In this document: positions 1 to 5,859 of the stretch, in pieces
Layout: every line of letters begins with the position of its first letter
Position numbering within the stretch: the stretch's first letter is position 1
Source of the DNA: Candidatus Omnitrophota bacterium
Lineage (GTDB): Bacteria > Omnitrophota > Gorgyraeia > Velamenicoccales > Velamenicoccaceae
Assembly (NCBI GenBank): GCA_028717105.1
Contig: JAQUOM010000051.1
Span: 1-11,069 of the forward strand
DNA length: 11,069 bases
Direction of reading: 5' to 3'
The notes under the pieces: model-generated
What the model was told of the DNA's origin: nothing
Databases searched by the model: none
Seen by the model: only the letters and a program-made list of their open reading frames with translations
Position numbers and translations under genes: made by a program

Positions 1-24
1 CGGTCCGACTTATTCGTCGGACCG
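1..24. repeat. 9-bp perfect inverted repeat at window edge
   Basis: CGGTCCGAC (1-9) and GTCGGACCG (16-24) are perfect reverse complements around the 6-base loop TTATTC. The stem may continue beyond the left edge of the window. It is the first of four consecutive hairpins that end in the terminator at 111-139. No coding signal is seen here. Confidence 0.75.
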
Positions 25-37
25 ACGCCCCTTCGTC

Positions 38-73
38 CCCGCCATTTTGCCGCCTCTGGCGGCAAAAGGCGGG
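38..73. repeat. 16-bp hairpin with TCT loop
   Basis: CCCGCC (38-43) plus TTTTGCCGCC (45-54) pair with GGCGGCAAAA (58-67) plus GGCGGG (68-73). A single A (44) is bulged and the loop is TCT. The core GCCTCTGGC (52-60) recurs elsewhere in the window. There is no T-tract after it, so it is not itself an intrinsic terminator. Confidence 0.8.
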
Positions 74-74
74 T

Positions 75-95
75 GCCGGAGCCTCTGGTTCCGGC
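75..95. repeat. 9-bp hairpin with TCT loop
   Basis: GCCGGAGCC (75-83) pairs with GGTTCCGGC (87-95) with one G-T wobble, around loop TCT. It has the same loop as the neighbouring hairpin at 38-73 but a different stem sequence. Confidence 0.65.
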
Positions 96-110
96 CCCGC
101 TCCTTAATGA

Positions 111-139
111 AAGACCGCACGATGTGCGGTCTTTTTTTT
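111..139 (+). terminator. Intrinsic terminator of an upstream gene
   Basis: AAGACCGCAC (111-120) and GTGCGGTCTT (124-133) form a perfect 10-bp stem with loop GAT. The stem runs directly into a T-tract ending at 139. The orientation fits a + strand gene whose end lies left of the window. The A-rich left arm could also give some termination on the opposite strand. Confidence 0.9.
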
Positions 140-300
140 GGGCAGGGCATCTGGTTGTGGAGAAGGGAAGGTCCTGTCATCCTACCATGATGCCGTACTT
201 GATTTTTTCCGATCACTTACGGCTTTTTTGTTCCCATTTTCCCTTTTTTGCGTTATGCTGATGCTAAAGATACGGCAAAAACAGGAGCGATGTCTCGTCC
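140..300. other. Leader region without a recognisable gene
   Basis: This stretch between the terminator at 139 and the HD-GYP gene is T-rich from about 200 to 250. Only a weak promoter candidate is visible (TTCCCA at 231-236, 17 bases, TATGCT at 254-259). No stable hairpin or coding signal was seen apart from the 4-codon ORF at 290-304. Confidence 0.4.
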
Positions 301-1695
301 ATGAAGAAAATATTTCCTTTGTACTTGAGTTTCCGCACGAAAGTCACCGTCGCGTTCATCTTTTCTTTGTTTCTCGTTACCTTCCTCGGCAACATCCTGA
401 TCCATCGCGTCAGCCTTGAATCCCAGTTCCAGCAGTTGAGGCAGGGGCTTATCGTCCTGACAAAGACGGCGAGCCTGATGATCGACGGCGATACGCTGAT
501 GTCCGTCCCCCTCGACAGGCAAGGGGTCGATAGCGAATCTTATCAGGCGATCGCTGCGGTCCTGCGCCGGATCAAGGAGACAAACCCCGGGATCCTTTAT
601 ATCTATACGATGACGCAGACGCAGAAACACGGGGCCTGGCAGTTCATCGTGGACATCAATCCTGTGGTCAAAGACAAGAACAACCGTATTTTGACCTCTT
701 ATCCCGGCGATTCCTATGACGCCTCGCGTTTTCCGGAGATGGAAAAGGCGTTTGAGGCCCCGTCGGCCGACAAGAAGCTGATGGTCGACGAGTGGGGTGC
801 TACCTTGTCCGGCTATGCGCCTGTGCGCGACAGGACAGGCAGGGCCGTGGCCGTATTGGGCATCGATATTTCCGCCAAAGACGTCTTCGACATGGAACGG
901 GAACTCAACCGCCGTTTTCTGATCGTTCTGGCGTTCGGCATCGTTCTTTCTCTTCTTTTGGGCATCTTGGTGTCCAGGCAGACAACAGGGCCTATTTTGA
1001 AACTCCAGGAGGCCACACGGCGCATTGCGGCCGGAGATCTGGGCACCAAAGTCGACATCAAAGGCCGCGATGAGATCAGCCAACTGGGGGATTCTTTTAA
1101 TAAAATGGCTGCGAGCCTGCTTGAATCGCGCCGTGCCCTGCGGGATTATTTTTACCGCATCGTCGAGTCATTGGTGCGGGGCCTTGAGGCCAAAGACAGC
1201 TACACGCGCGGACATTCGGACCGTGTGGCCGATTATTCAAGGGCGATCGCCCTTCAAATGGGATTTGGCGCAGAAGAAGCCAATATGCTCAAGGAGACCG
1301 CCCAGCTCCACGATATCGGCAAGCTGGGCATCGATGAGAGGATCCTCAACAAGGTCGAGAAACTAACAGACGAGGAATGGGCCACGATCAAACAGCATCC
1401 TGTGACAGGTGAGGAGATCCTAAAACCTGTCTTTCTGGAAAAGAAGATGCTTTCTGTTGTGCGTTCCCACCATGAACGTTATGACGGCAAGGGGTATCCC
1501 GACGGGCTCAAAGAGGGCCAGATAGACCCGTGGGCGCAGATCGTGACCGCCGCGGATGCCTACGATGCGATGACGTCCAGGCGGTCTTACCGCGATGCGT
1601 TGAGCAAAGAGACCGCCATTGCCGAGCTCAAAAAAGGCAGCGGGACGCAATTCGCCCCGGCCGTCGTTGAGGCGTTTCTTAAAGTCTTCGCCTAA
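301..1695 (+). CDS. Membrane HD-GYP cyclic-di-GMP phosphodiesterase with sensor and HAMP domains
   Basis: This 464-residue protein has a first membrane segment at about 14-34 and an extracytoplasmic region at 35-205 that looks Cache-like. A second membrane segment (206-224), a HAMP linker (about 225-277) and a C-terminal HD-GYP domain (about 285-464) follow. The HD-GYP signature residues are present: HDIGK with H337/D338, the HP..G..I motif from H366, H390/H391, the DGKGYP motif at 395-400, and the AADAYDAMTSRRSYR segment. The family hydrolyses cyclic-di-GMP in the cytoplasm, so a periplasmic stimulus probably tunes its level; the ligand is unknown. Initiation is odd: AGGAG (283-287) is 13 bases from this ATG but 2 bases from an ATG at 290 that opens a 4-codon ORF overlapping this start. 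No strong promoter was found in 140-300. The B12/radical SAM gene follows after 27 bases and may be cotranscribed. Confidence 0.95.
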   Translation: MKKIFPLYLSFRTKVTVAFIFSLFLVTFLGNILIHRVSLESQFQQLRQGLIVLTKTASLMIDGDTLMSVPLDRQGVDSESYQAIAAVLRRIKETNPGILYIYTMTQTQKHGAWQFIVDINPVVKDKNNRILTSYPGDSYDASRFPEMEKAFEAPSADKKLMVDEWGATLSGYAPVRDRTGRAVAVLGIDISAKDVFDMERELNRRFLIVLAFGIVLSLLLGILVSRQTTGPILKLQEATRRIAAGDLGTKVDIKGRDEISQLGDSFNKMAASLLESRRALRDYFYRIVESLVRGLEAKDSYTRGHSDRVADYSRAIALQMGFGAEEANMLKETAQLHDIGKLGIDERILNKVEKLTDEEWATIKQHPVTGEEILKPVFLEKKMLSVVRSHHERYDGKGYPDGLKEGQIDPWAQIVTAADAYDAMTSRRSYRDALSKETAIAELKKGSGTQFAPAVVEAFLKVFA

Positions 1696-1722
1696 AAAGA
1701 TGCTTTTGAAGGACGGATCCGC

Positions 1723-3135
1723 ATGCAACCGCAGGATATCCTGTTTTTCCATATCACCGCCGGGAACTCTACGGAGAGTTCGGATATTCCCCTGATACCC
1801 ATCGGGACCTTTTATCTGGCGGATCACCTTTCCCGCCGGGGGTGGCGGTGCCGGATCGTCCACAAAAGGCTCCTGGAGAAACGGGAAGGGCGGGGGAGCG
1901 CCGAGGATCTTATCGCCGCCGCCCGGCCCCTCTTGCTCGGCATCGACCTGCATTGGCATTATCAGAGCCGCCCTGTCCTTGAATTCGCCCGGAGGGTCAA
2001 GAAGAGGTTTCCTGCTTTGCCGCTGGTCCTCGGCGGCAGCACGGCGATTTTTTTTGCGCAAGAAATTTTGCAGACTTCTCCCTTTATCGATGCCGTCGTG
2101 AGAGGGGATGCCGAAGCGCCGCTGGCATCTTTGCTGGAAGCCCTCCGCAGCGGGGGCGATTGGGGCCTTGTCCCCAACCTGGTCTGGCGGCGCGCGCAGA
2201 AAGTCATCTGCAATCCTCAAACCCATGTGTATTGCGAGAAGGAGTTTGCCCAAGCCCGCTACCCTTGCCTTGACCTCTTGGTGCCCGGCAAGGAAGCGTA
2301 TCTGGATTTGACGGCCAGGGCCGTGATAGGGAAAGAAGGCCGGGCGGTTATTTATAACCCTACGCGGGGATGTTCCGGTTCCTGTGTTTTCTGCGGCGGC
2401 AGCCGCGGCGCGCAGAAGCTTCTCTACGGCAGAGAGAGGCTTCTGGTGGCGGATGTCGCGGGAGCCATGCGGACATTCGCGATCCTCAAAAAAGAAGGCG
2501 TCGATTTCGTTTTTTTCCCTCTCCATGTCCCCCAGACAGAGCGTTTTTATCTCGGGCTTTTTCAGCGGCTCAGGAAAGAAAAGTTTGGTTTGGGGGCGCG
2601 GATGGATTCTTATCACCTGCCCGACTCCGCTTTCATTAAGACATTTGCCTCTACCTTTAAAAAATTCTCCAAGATCGTCCTCTCGCCCGATACCGGCTCG
2701 GACCATTTGAGAAAGAAGATAAGGACATTTTACTATTCCAACGAAATGCTGATGGACCGCCTTGGGGTTTTTGCCGCCGCAGGCGTGGAGGTGGACCTTC
2801 ATTTTTCCACGGGGTTCCCTTACGAGACCCCGGCTGATTTCGAAAAGACGCTGAAATTAATTTGCGTGCTCAAACGCAGATTTCCTGTTAATATTTATTC
2901 AAGCTCCATCTTGCTGGATCCGGCTTCTTCGATGTATCTGGAACCCCGGCGTTACGGCTGCGTGATGCGCCGCAGGGATTTTTCGGTTTTCACCTCGCGG
3001 CGCAGCGGTTCTTTTCCCTGGGGTTACCGGACGAAGAGCTTTGGCGAGCGCCGGATTTCTGTGATGAACAAAATCCTGTGGCATGCGTGCCGCGACGGCT
3101 GTGAGAAGAAGTCTCCGGCGCTGGCAGAGGCGTAG
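1723..3135 (+). CDS. B12-binding-domain radical SAM protein, product unknown
   Basis: The 470-residue protein begins with a Rossmann-type cobalamin-binding-like region (about 5-145). It carries the typical GGSTAIF segment near 104-110 and the VVRGDAEAPL segment near 125-134. The cobalamin-ligating DxHxxG motif is not seen, as in many radical SAM enzymes of this architecture. The radical SAM core follows, with the [4Fe-4S] motif C217-SGS-C221-VF-C224 after NPTRG. Later core segments include SPDTGSDHLRKK (321-332) and the HFSTGFPYETP strand-loop (360-370). Such enzymes make a 5'-deoxyadenosyl radical and act in methylation, cyclisation or maturation chemistry; the substrate here cannot be read from the sequence. 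It lies 27 bases after the HD-GYP gene, with AAGGA at 1709-1713 as SD. No partner pathway genes are adjacent. A long antisense ORF overlaps it and is judged a shadow. Confidence 0.9.
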   Translation: MQPQDILFFHITAGNSTESSDIPLIPIGTFYLADHLSRRGWRCRIVHKRLLEKREGRGSAEDLIAAARPLLLGIDLHWHYQSRPVLEFARRVKKRFPALPLVLGGSTAIFFAQEILQTSPFIDAVVRGDAEAPLASLLEALRSGGDWGLVPNLVWRRAQKVICNPQTHVYCEKEFAQARYPCLDLLVPGKEAYLDLTARAVIGKEGRAVIYNPTRGCSGSCVFCGGSRGAQKLLYGRERLLVADVAGAMRTFAILKKEGVDFVFFPLHVPQTERFYLGLFQRLRKEKFGLGARMDSYHLPDSAFIKTFASTFKKFSKIVLSPDTGSDHLRKKIRTFYYSNEMLMDRLGVFAAAGVEVDLHFSTGFPYETPADFEKTLKLICVLKRRFPVNIYSSSILLDPASSMYLEPRRYGCVMRRRDFSVFTSRRSGSFPWGYRTKSFGERRISVMNKILWHACRDGCEKKSPALAEA

Positions 3136-3189
3136 AAAAACAAAAGAAAATCAGCCTTTTGAGCCAAGTAATCCATATAGCGGAAAAGC

Positions 3190-3214
3190 ATCATCTCGCC
3201 AGAGGCGAGATGAT
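3190..3214. repeat. 11-bp hairpin with AGA loop
   Basis: ATCATCTCGCC (3190-3200) and GGCGAGATGAT (3204-3214) pair perfectly around loop AGA. The centre GCCAGAGGC (3198-3206) is the reverse complement of the core at 52-60. There is no T-tract, so this is not a classical terminator. Confidence 0.8.
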
Positions 3215-3247
3215 CATTAAAGAAGACTCTTTGTTTTAAGCGCTTGC

Positions 3248-3329
3248 TCATTTTGCTCGCCTGCCTGCCGGCAGGCAGGCAAACGCCTCGGCCTCGCTGG
3301 AGGCTGGGCCAGAGGCACTCGCAAAATGA
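3248..3329. repeat. Compound inverted repeat containing a 22-bp perfect palindrome
   Basis: An outer stem, TCATTTTGC (3248-3256) with GCAAAATGA (3321-3329), encloses two inner structures. One is a perfect 22-bp palindrome at 3259-3280 (GCCTGCCTGCC then its complement). The other is GCCTC (3291-3295)/GAGGC (3300-3304) with loop GCTG. A further copy of GCCAGAGGC sits at 3308-3316. As RNA or extruded DNA this would be a branched structure. It may be a dispersed repeat cluster; its function is unknown. Confidence 0.7.
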
Positions 3330-3343
3330 ACCGGCGCAGGCTC

Positions 3344-3367
3344 GGAGTTAATTCCGCCGGAGGCGGA
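3344..3367. repeat. 24-base direct repeat, copy 1
   Basis: This block is identical to 3479-3502 and contains TCCGCC-GGA-GGCGGA, a small hairpin with loop GGA. In this copy the right arm is interrupted by GGAAGG before the TTAA that would extend the stem, so the longer hairpin of copy 2 is imperfect here. Confidence 0.85.
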
Positions 3368-3434
3368 GGAAGGTTAAAGGAATAAACGTTGCTCTCCGTG
3401 CAAACATCTTGACAATTTATGTCTGCGACCGGCC

Positions 3435-3464
3435 TTCACAGAGTTCAGGCGGGCCGCCTAAATT
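3435..3464 (+). promoter_or_regulatory. Weak candidate promoter for the membrane protein gene
   Basis: TTCACA (3435-3440), an 18-base spacer and TAAATT (3459-3464) give 5/6 and 4/6 matches to sigma70 consensus. GGCGG-G-CCGCC (3449-3459) lies in the spacer. It would yield a short leader carrying the hairpin at 3483-3507. The match is modest and could be chance. Confidence 0.3.
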
Positions 3465-3478
3465 TTCAAGATACACGT

Positions 3479-3507
3479 GGAGTTAATTCCGCCGGAGGCG
3501 GAATTAA
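3479..3507 (+). repeat. Direct repeat copy 2, forming a perfect hairpin against the SD
   Basis: Copy 2 of the 24-base repeat is 3479-3502. It extends into a perfect 11-bp hairpin: TTAATTCCGCC (3483-3493), loop GGA, GGCGGAATTAA (3497-3507). The SD AAGGAGG (3506-3512) begins in the last two bases of the stem, so the structure abuts the ribosome binding site of the next gene. Confidence 0.8.
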
Positions 3508-3518
3508 GGAGGATCGAG

Positions 3519-4139
3519 ATGGCGACTCAAATGTTTACGTGTAAGGAAGCGTTTGGTTTTGGCTGGGAGAAGATGAAAAAACACCTGTGGTTTTTTGTCG
3601 GCATCCTGGTTTCGATGATGGTCGTCAGCGGCATCCAGAATTTCTTTTCTGAACTTAAAAACCAGCCTGCGGCCAGTTTCTTCGGGACGCTGGCCTTCTG
3701 GGCCATCGGCCTGGTCCTCCAGATGGGGATCATCCGGGTTACGCTCCAGTTGCACGATGGAGCCCCGACGGGATTTGACCAGCTTTTTGCGGACTGGAAG
3801 CTTTTCTTGAAGTACCTGGCCGGCTCGATCCTGTATTCGCTGATCGTCCTGGGCGGCCTGATCCTCTTAATCGTTCCGGGGATCATGTGGGCGGTGCGTT
3901 TTCAGTTTTTTTCGTATTTCATTATTGACAAGAATGCCGGCCCTGTCGCGTCGCTGAAATTGAGCTCCAAGGCGACGGAAGGCGTCCGGTGGGACGTGTT
4001 CTGGTTCGACCTGGCGTGCATGGGGGCCATTATCCTCGGTGTCCTGGCTTTGTTCATCGGGCTCTTTGCCGCTATTCCGACGGTCATGATGGCGACGGCG
4101 TTCGTTTATCGTAAACTTCAACTGCAGGCGGCGCAATAG
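3519..4139 (+). CDS. Multi-pass membrane protein (DUF975/YciC-like)
   Basis: The 206-residue integral membrane protein has hydrophobic segments at about 23-43, 54-76, 100-124 and 163-197. A conserved-looking block reads IVPGIMWAVRFQFF (118-131), then a GP.ASLKLSS..T.G stretch (141-155). That pattern resembles DUF975 or glycerophosphodiesterase-membrane-domain proteins, whose function is poorly known. ATG 3519 is chosen because AAGGAGG (3506-3512) lies 6 bases upstream. An in-frame GTG at 3477 would force translation through the palindromic repeat and has no better SD. The next gene starts 6 bases after the stop, so the two are likely cotranscribed. The family assignment rests on pattern resemblance only. 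Confidence 0.85.
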   Translation: MATQMFTCKEAFGFGWEKMKKHLWFFVGILVSMMVVSGIQNFFSELKNQPAASFFGTLAFWAIGLVLQMGIIRVTLQLHDGAPTGFDQLFADWKLFLKYLAGSILYSLIVLGGLILLIVPGIMWAVRFQFFSYFIIDKNAGPVASLKLSSKATEGVRWDVFWFDLACMGAIILGVLALFIGLFAAIPTVMMATAFVYRKLQLQAAQ

Positions 4140-4145
4140 AGGGTG

Positions 4146-4853
4146 ATGAGGTTTTCGGTGCATTTGCGGCAGTCATTGTTGTTCCTTGCGGCCTTCCTGG
4201 CGGCAGCCCGGTTTTTTTCTCCGGGCTGCCTCCGGGCCGATTCCGGGACATCTTGCCCCTTGCAGGATCCCTGGTTTGTGATCGTCCAGTTCGGCCTTCC
4301 TTTTGTTTTTATCCTGGTTTTTCTCGGCGTCTATTATAGCCGTAACAGCAAGCGGTCCAGGGCGCTGAAAGAATTAACCGGACGGTTCGGCGGAAAGCTC
4401 TTAAAGTTTTCACTGTTCGCGACATGGGAGGGAGTTTTTGCCGGCCGCCTTTTCAGGCTGAGGCTGGTCCCTGAAGGCAAGAATACGCCGGCGTATCTGG
4501 AGCTCTCCGTTTTCAAAAAGAGCTCCTATGTTTTGAAGGTCGCCAGGGAGACGTGGGCCCATCGCGCCGGTAAATTCTTGGGGTGGCTTCGGGAAGTCCG
4601 GACTCACGACCCTGTTTTCGATAAGGAATTTTTTGTTTCTTCCAACAAGCCTGTGCGCGCCGCGGAATTCTTGAACCGGCCGGACGTCAAGCCCGCGATT
4701 TTGTCCTTGTTCGCAGATGGATTTGAAATGATAAGAATAGACGAAAAGAAGATATTCATCCGCAAGCCCCGGTTTTCCACCGAACATGACCTGGCGCCGG
4801 AGGTTGTCGAACAGACACTGCGCCGCCTGGAAACCCTCGCCGTTCAGGAGTAG
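4146..4853 (+). CDS. Hypothetical protein with two N-terminal hydrophobic segments
   Basis: I do not recognise this family. The 235-residue protein has a hydrophobic N-terminus (about 8-28), which could be a signal peptide or anchor. A clear membrane segment follows (about 44-64), then a positively charged SRNSKRSRALK stretch. The remaining 165 residues look like a soluble, probably cytoplasmic mixed alpha/beta domain. A cysteine at about 28 follows the first segment, but the residues before it do not make a convincing lipobox. ATG 4146 is preferred over GTG 4143 because GAGG (4139-4142) is 3 bases from it and directly abuts the GTG. It nearly touches the preceding membrane protein gene, suggesting joint expression and perhaps joint function at the inner membrane. 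Confidence 0.75.
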   Translation: MRFSVHLRQSLLFLAAFLAAARFFSPGCLRADSGTSCPLQDPWFVIVQFGLPFVFILVFLGVYYSRNSKRSRALKELTGRFGGKLLKFSLFATWEGVFAGRLFRLRLVPEGKNTPAYLELSVFKKSSYVLKVARETWAHRAGKFLGWLREVRTHDPVFDKEFFVSSNKPVRAAEFLNRPDVKPAILSLFADGFEMIRIDEKKIFIRKPRFSTEHDLAPEVVEQTLRRLETLAVQE

Positions 4854-4904
4854 GCGTTTTAAGGGCCTTATAAATCGTATTCGGAAGGACGAAGAGAGGA
4901 GCTT

Positions 4905-5243
4905 ATGAGAAAATTATGGATCGTGATACAGTCGGCGGTGATAGGTTTGGTCCTTTTTGCGGGAAGTGTATCGGCCCAGGGGATGGATGCCGGGGATGTC
5001 CCGCGGCTCCCTGCCGTTCAGGGATGGGTGGCAGTGGTTGACTGGGTGGGCGATAAGATCGTCATCAATACCGGCGGCGACGAGATCACTTTCCGTCTGA
5101 CCCCGGATACACATGTGGAAAAGAACGGCGCGAGCATCTCGGTCAATGACATTAACCAGGGTGACGTCGTGACCGTGCATTACATCGATAAACAGCATAC
5201 GGGCCTTGTGGCGGTCAGCATCACGGACCAGCAGCCGCTGTAA
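4905..5243 (+). CDS. Small secreted beta-rich protein
   Basis: The 112-residue protein has a typical signal peptide: MRK, a hydrophobic core and likely cleavage after SVSA (24). The mature part of about 88 residues has alternating beta-strand character (GWVAVVDWVGDKIVIN, EITFRLTPDTHVEKNG, GDVVTVHYIDKQ). This resembles the small OB-like beta barrel of DUF5666-type secreted proteins, a resemblance only. The SD is GGAG at 4898-4901. No catalytic motif or cysteine pair is visible. It follows the previous gene by 51 bases; a TATAAA at 4869-4874 lies in that gap without a good -35 partner. Confidence 0.8.
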   Translation: MRKLWIVIQSAVIGLVLFAGSVSAQGMDAGDVPRLPAVQGWVAVVDWVGDKIVINTGGDEITFRLTPDTHVEKNGASISVNDINQGDVVTVHYIDKQHTGLVAVSITDQQPL

Positions 5244-5273
5244 GAAAGTTTCAAGTTAAAAAACAGGAGAGCG

Positions 5274-5783
5274 ATGGCAGGCAGGCTGAAGGCGGTCAAA
5301 CCCGAATTGTTGAAAGACAACCCTTTTCAGGCGATCGGCAAGGAATGGATGCTGATTTCCGCCGGTACGTCCGAATACCATAATATGATGACGGCCAGCT
5401 GGGGCGCCTGGGGTGTCCTGTGGCATAAGCCGGTCTGTTTTTGTTTTATCCGGCCGCACCGCTATACTTTCGAATTCATGGAGCGCAAACCTTTTTACAC
5501 GTTGAATTTTTTCGATAAAAAATTCAAAAAAGCGCTCCAACTTTGCGGTTCGAAATCAGGCAGGGATATCGATAAGGTGAAGGCCGCGGGCCTGACGGCC
5601 TGCCGGGACCGGACCGGCGCGGTGTATTTCGCCGAAGCGCGCCTGGTCATCGTCTGCAGGAAGATCTATTTCCAGGACATCGAGCCGCGACATTTTCTGG
5701 ACCCGTCGATAGAGGAGAATTATCCCAAAAAAGACTATCACCGGATGTATGCCGGTGAAGTCGTCCGGTGCCTGGCCCGTTAA
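5274..5783 (+). CDS. Flavin reductase-like domain protein (flavoredoxin type)
   Basis: This 169-residue protein matches the flavin reductase-like split-barrel family that binds FMN. Supporting segments are N37-MMTASWG (37-44), RPHRYTFEF (60-68), FYTLNFF (74-80) and GSKSGRDIDK (92-101), in the usual family order. The length is typical of the stand-alone flavoredoxin-like subgroup. Members transfer electrons through bound FMN or reduce free flavin with NAD(P)H; which applies here cannot be told. AGGAG (5265-5269) is 4 bases upstream of ATG 5274. No signal peptide is present, so it should be cytoplasmic. Neighbours are secreted proteins and give no clue to a partner. The next gene has its own promoter. 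Confidence 0.9.
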   Translation: MAGRLKAVKPELLKDNPFQAIGKEWMLISAGTSEYHNMMTASWGAWGVLWHKPVCFCFIRPHRYTFEFMERKPFYTLNFFDKKFKKALQLCGSKSGRDIDKVKAAGLTACRDRTGAVYFAEARLVIVCRKIYFQDIEPRHFLDPSIEENYPKKDYHRMYAGEVVRCLAR

Positions 5784-5808
5784 GAAACCACGGTGAATGG
5801 GCAAAAAC

Positions 5809-5837
5809 TTGACGGTTGATTTATGCCTTGTTAAAAT
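5809..5837 (+). promoter_or_regulatory. Sigma70-type promoter of the barrel gene
   Basis: TTGACG (5809-5814), exactly 17 bases, TAAAAT (5832-5837): 5/6 matches in each box at optimal spacing. Transcription would start near 5844, leaving a leader of about 15 bases that carries the SD GGGAGG (5850-5855). This placement excludes the upstream in-frame ATG at 5797. Confidence 0.75.
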
Positions 5838-5859
5838 AGTAGACATACAGGGAGGATTT

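Larger units (their letters stand above)
3136..3518. other. Palindrome-rich intergenic region, no gene
   Basis: This gap holds an 11-bp hairpin (3190-3214), a compound inverted repeat (3248-3329) and two copies of a 24-base direct repeat (3344-3367, 3479-3502). A weak promoter candidate lies just before the second copy. Short ORFs here, such as one of 19 codons at about 3326, are run through by the repeats and show no coding character. No T-tract terminator follows the radical SAM gene. Confidence 0.7.

Noticed and set aside
253..1083. 276-codon minus-strand ORF opposite the HD-GYP gene
   Set aside because: It covers the sensor and HAMP coding region of a well supported gene and its translation shows no domain or SD.
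1420..2802. 460-codon minus-strand ORF opposite the radical SAM gene
   Set aside because: The + strand frame carries the intact CxxxCxxC motif and B12-domain features. The minus frame has a low-complexity Pro/Arg/Gly-rich translation typical of an antisense shadow in GC-rich coding DNA.
3409..3414. TTGACA as a -35 box
   Set aside because: No acceptable -10 lies 15-19 bases downstream (the sequence there is GGCCTTCA).
3344..3502. CRISPR-like direct repeats
   Set aside because: There are only two copies, 135 bases apart, each a short palindrome, with no regular spacers and no cas genes.
3477..3518. GTG start 14 codons upstream of the membrane protein ATG
   Set aside because: It would translate the palindromic repeat and lacks an SD, while ATG 3519 has AAGGAGG 6 bases upstream.
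4220..4235. Lipoprotein cleavage site in the 4146 gene
   Set aside because: The cysteine after the first hydrophobic segment is preceded by Ser-Pro-Gly without a clear Leu at the expected lipobox position, and a second membrane segment follows soon after.
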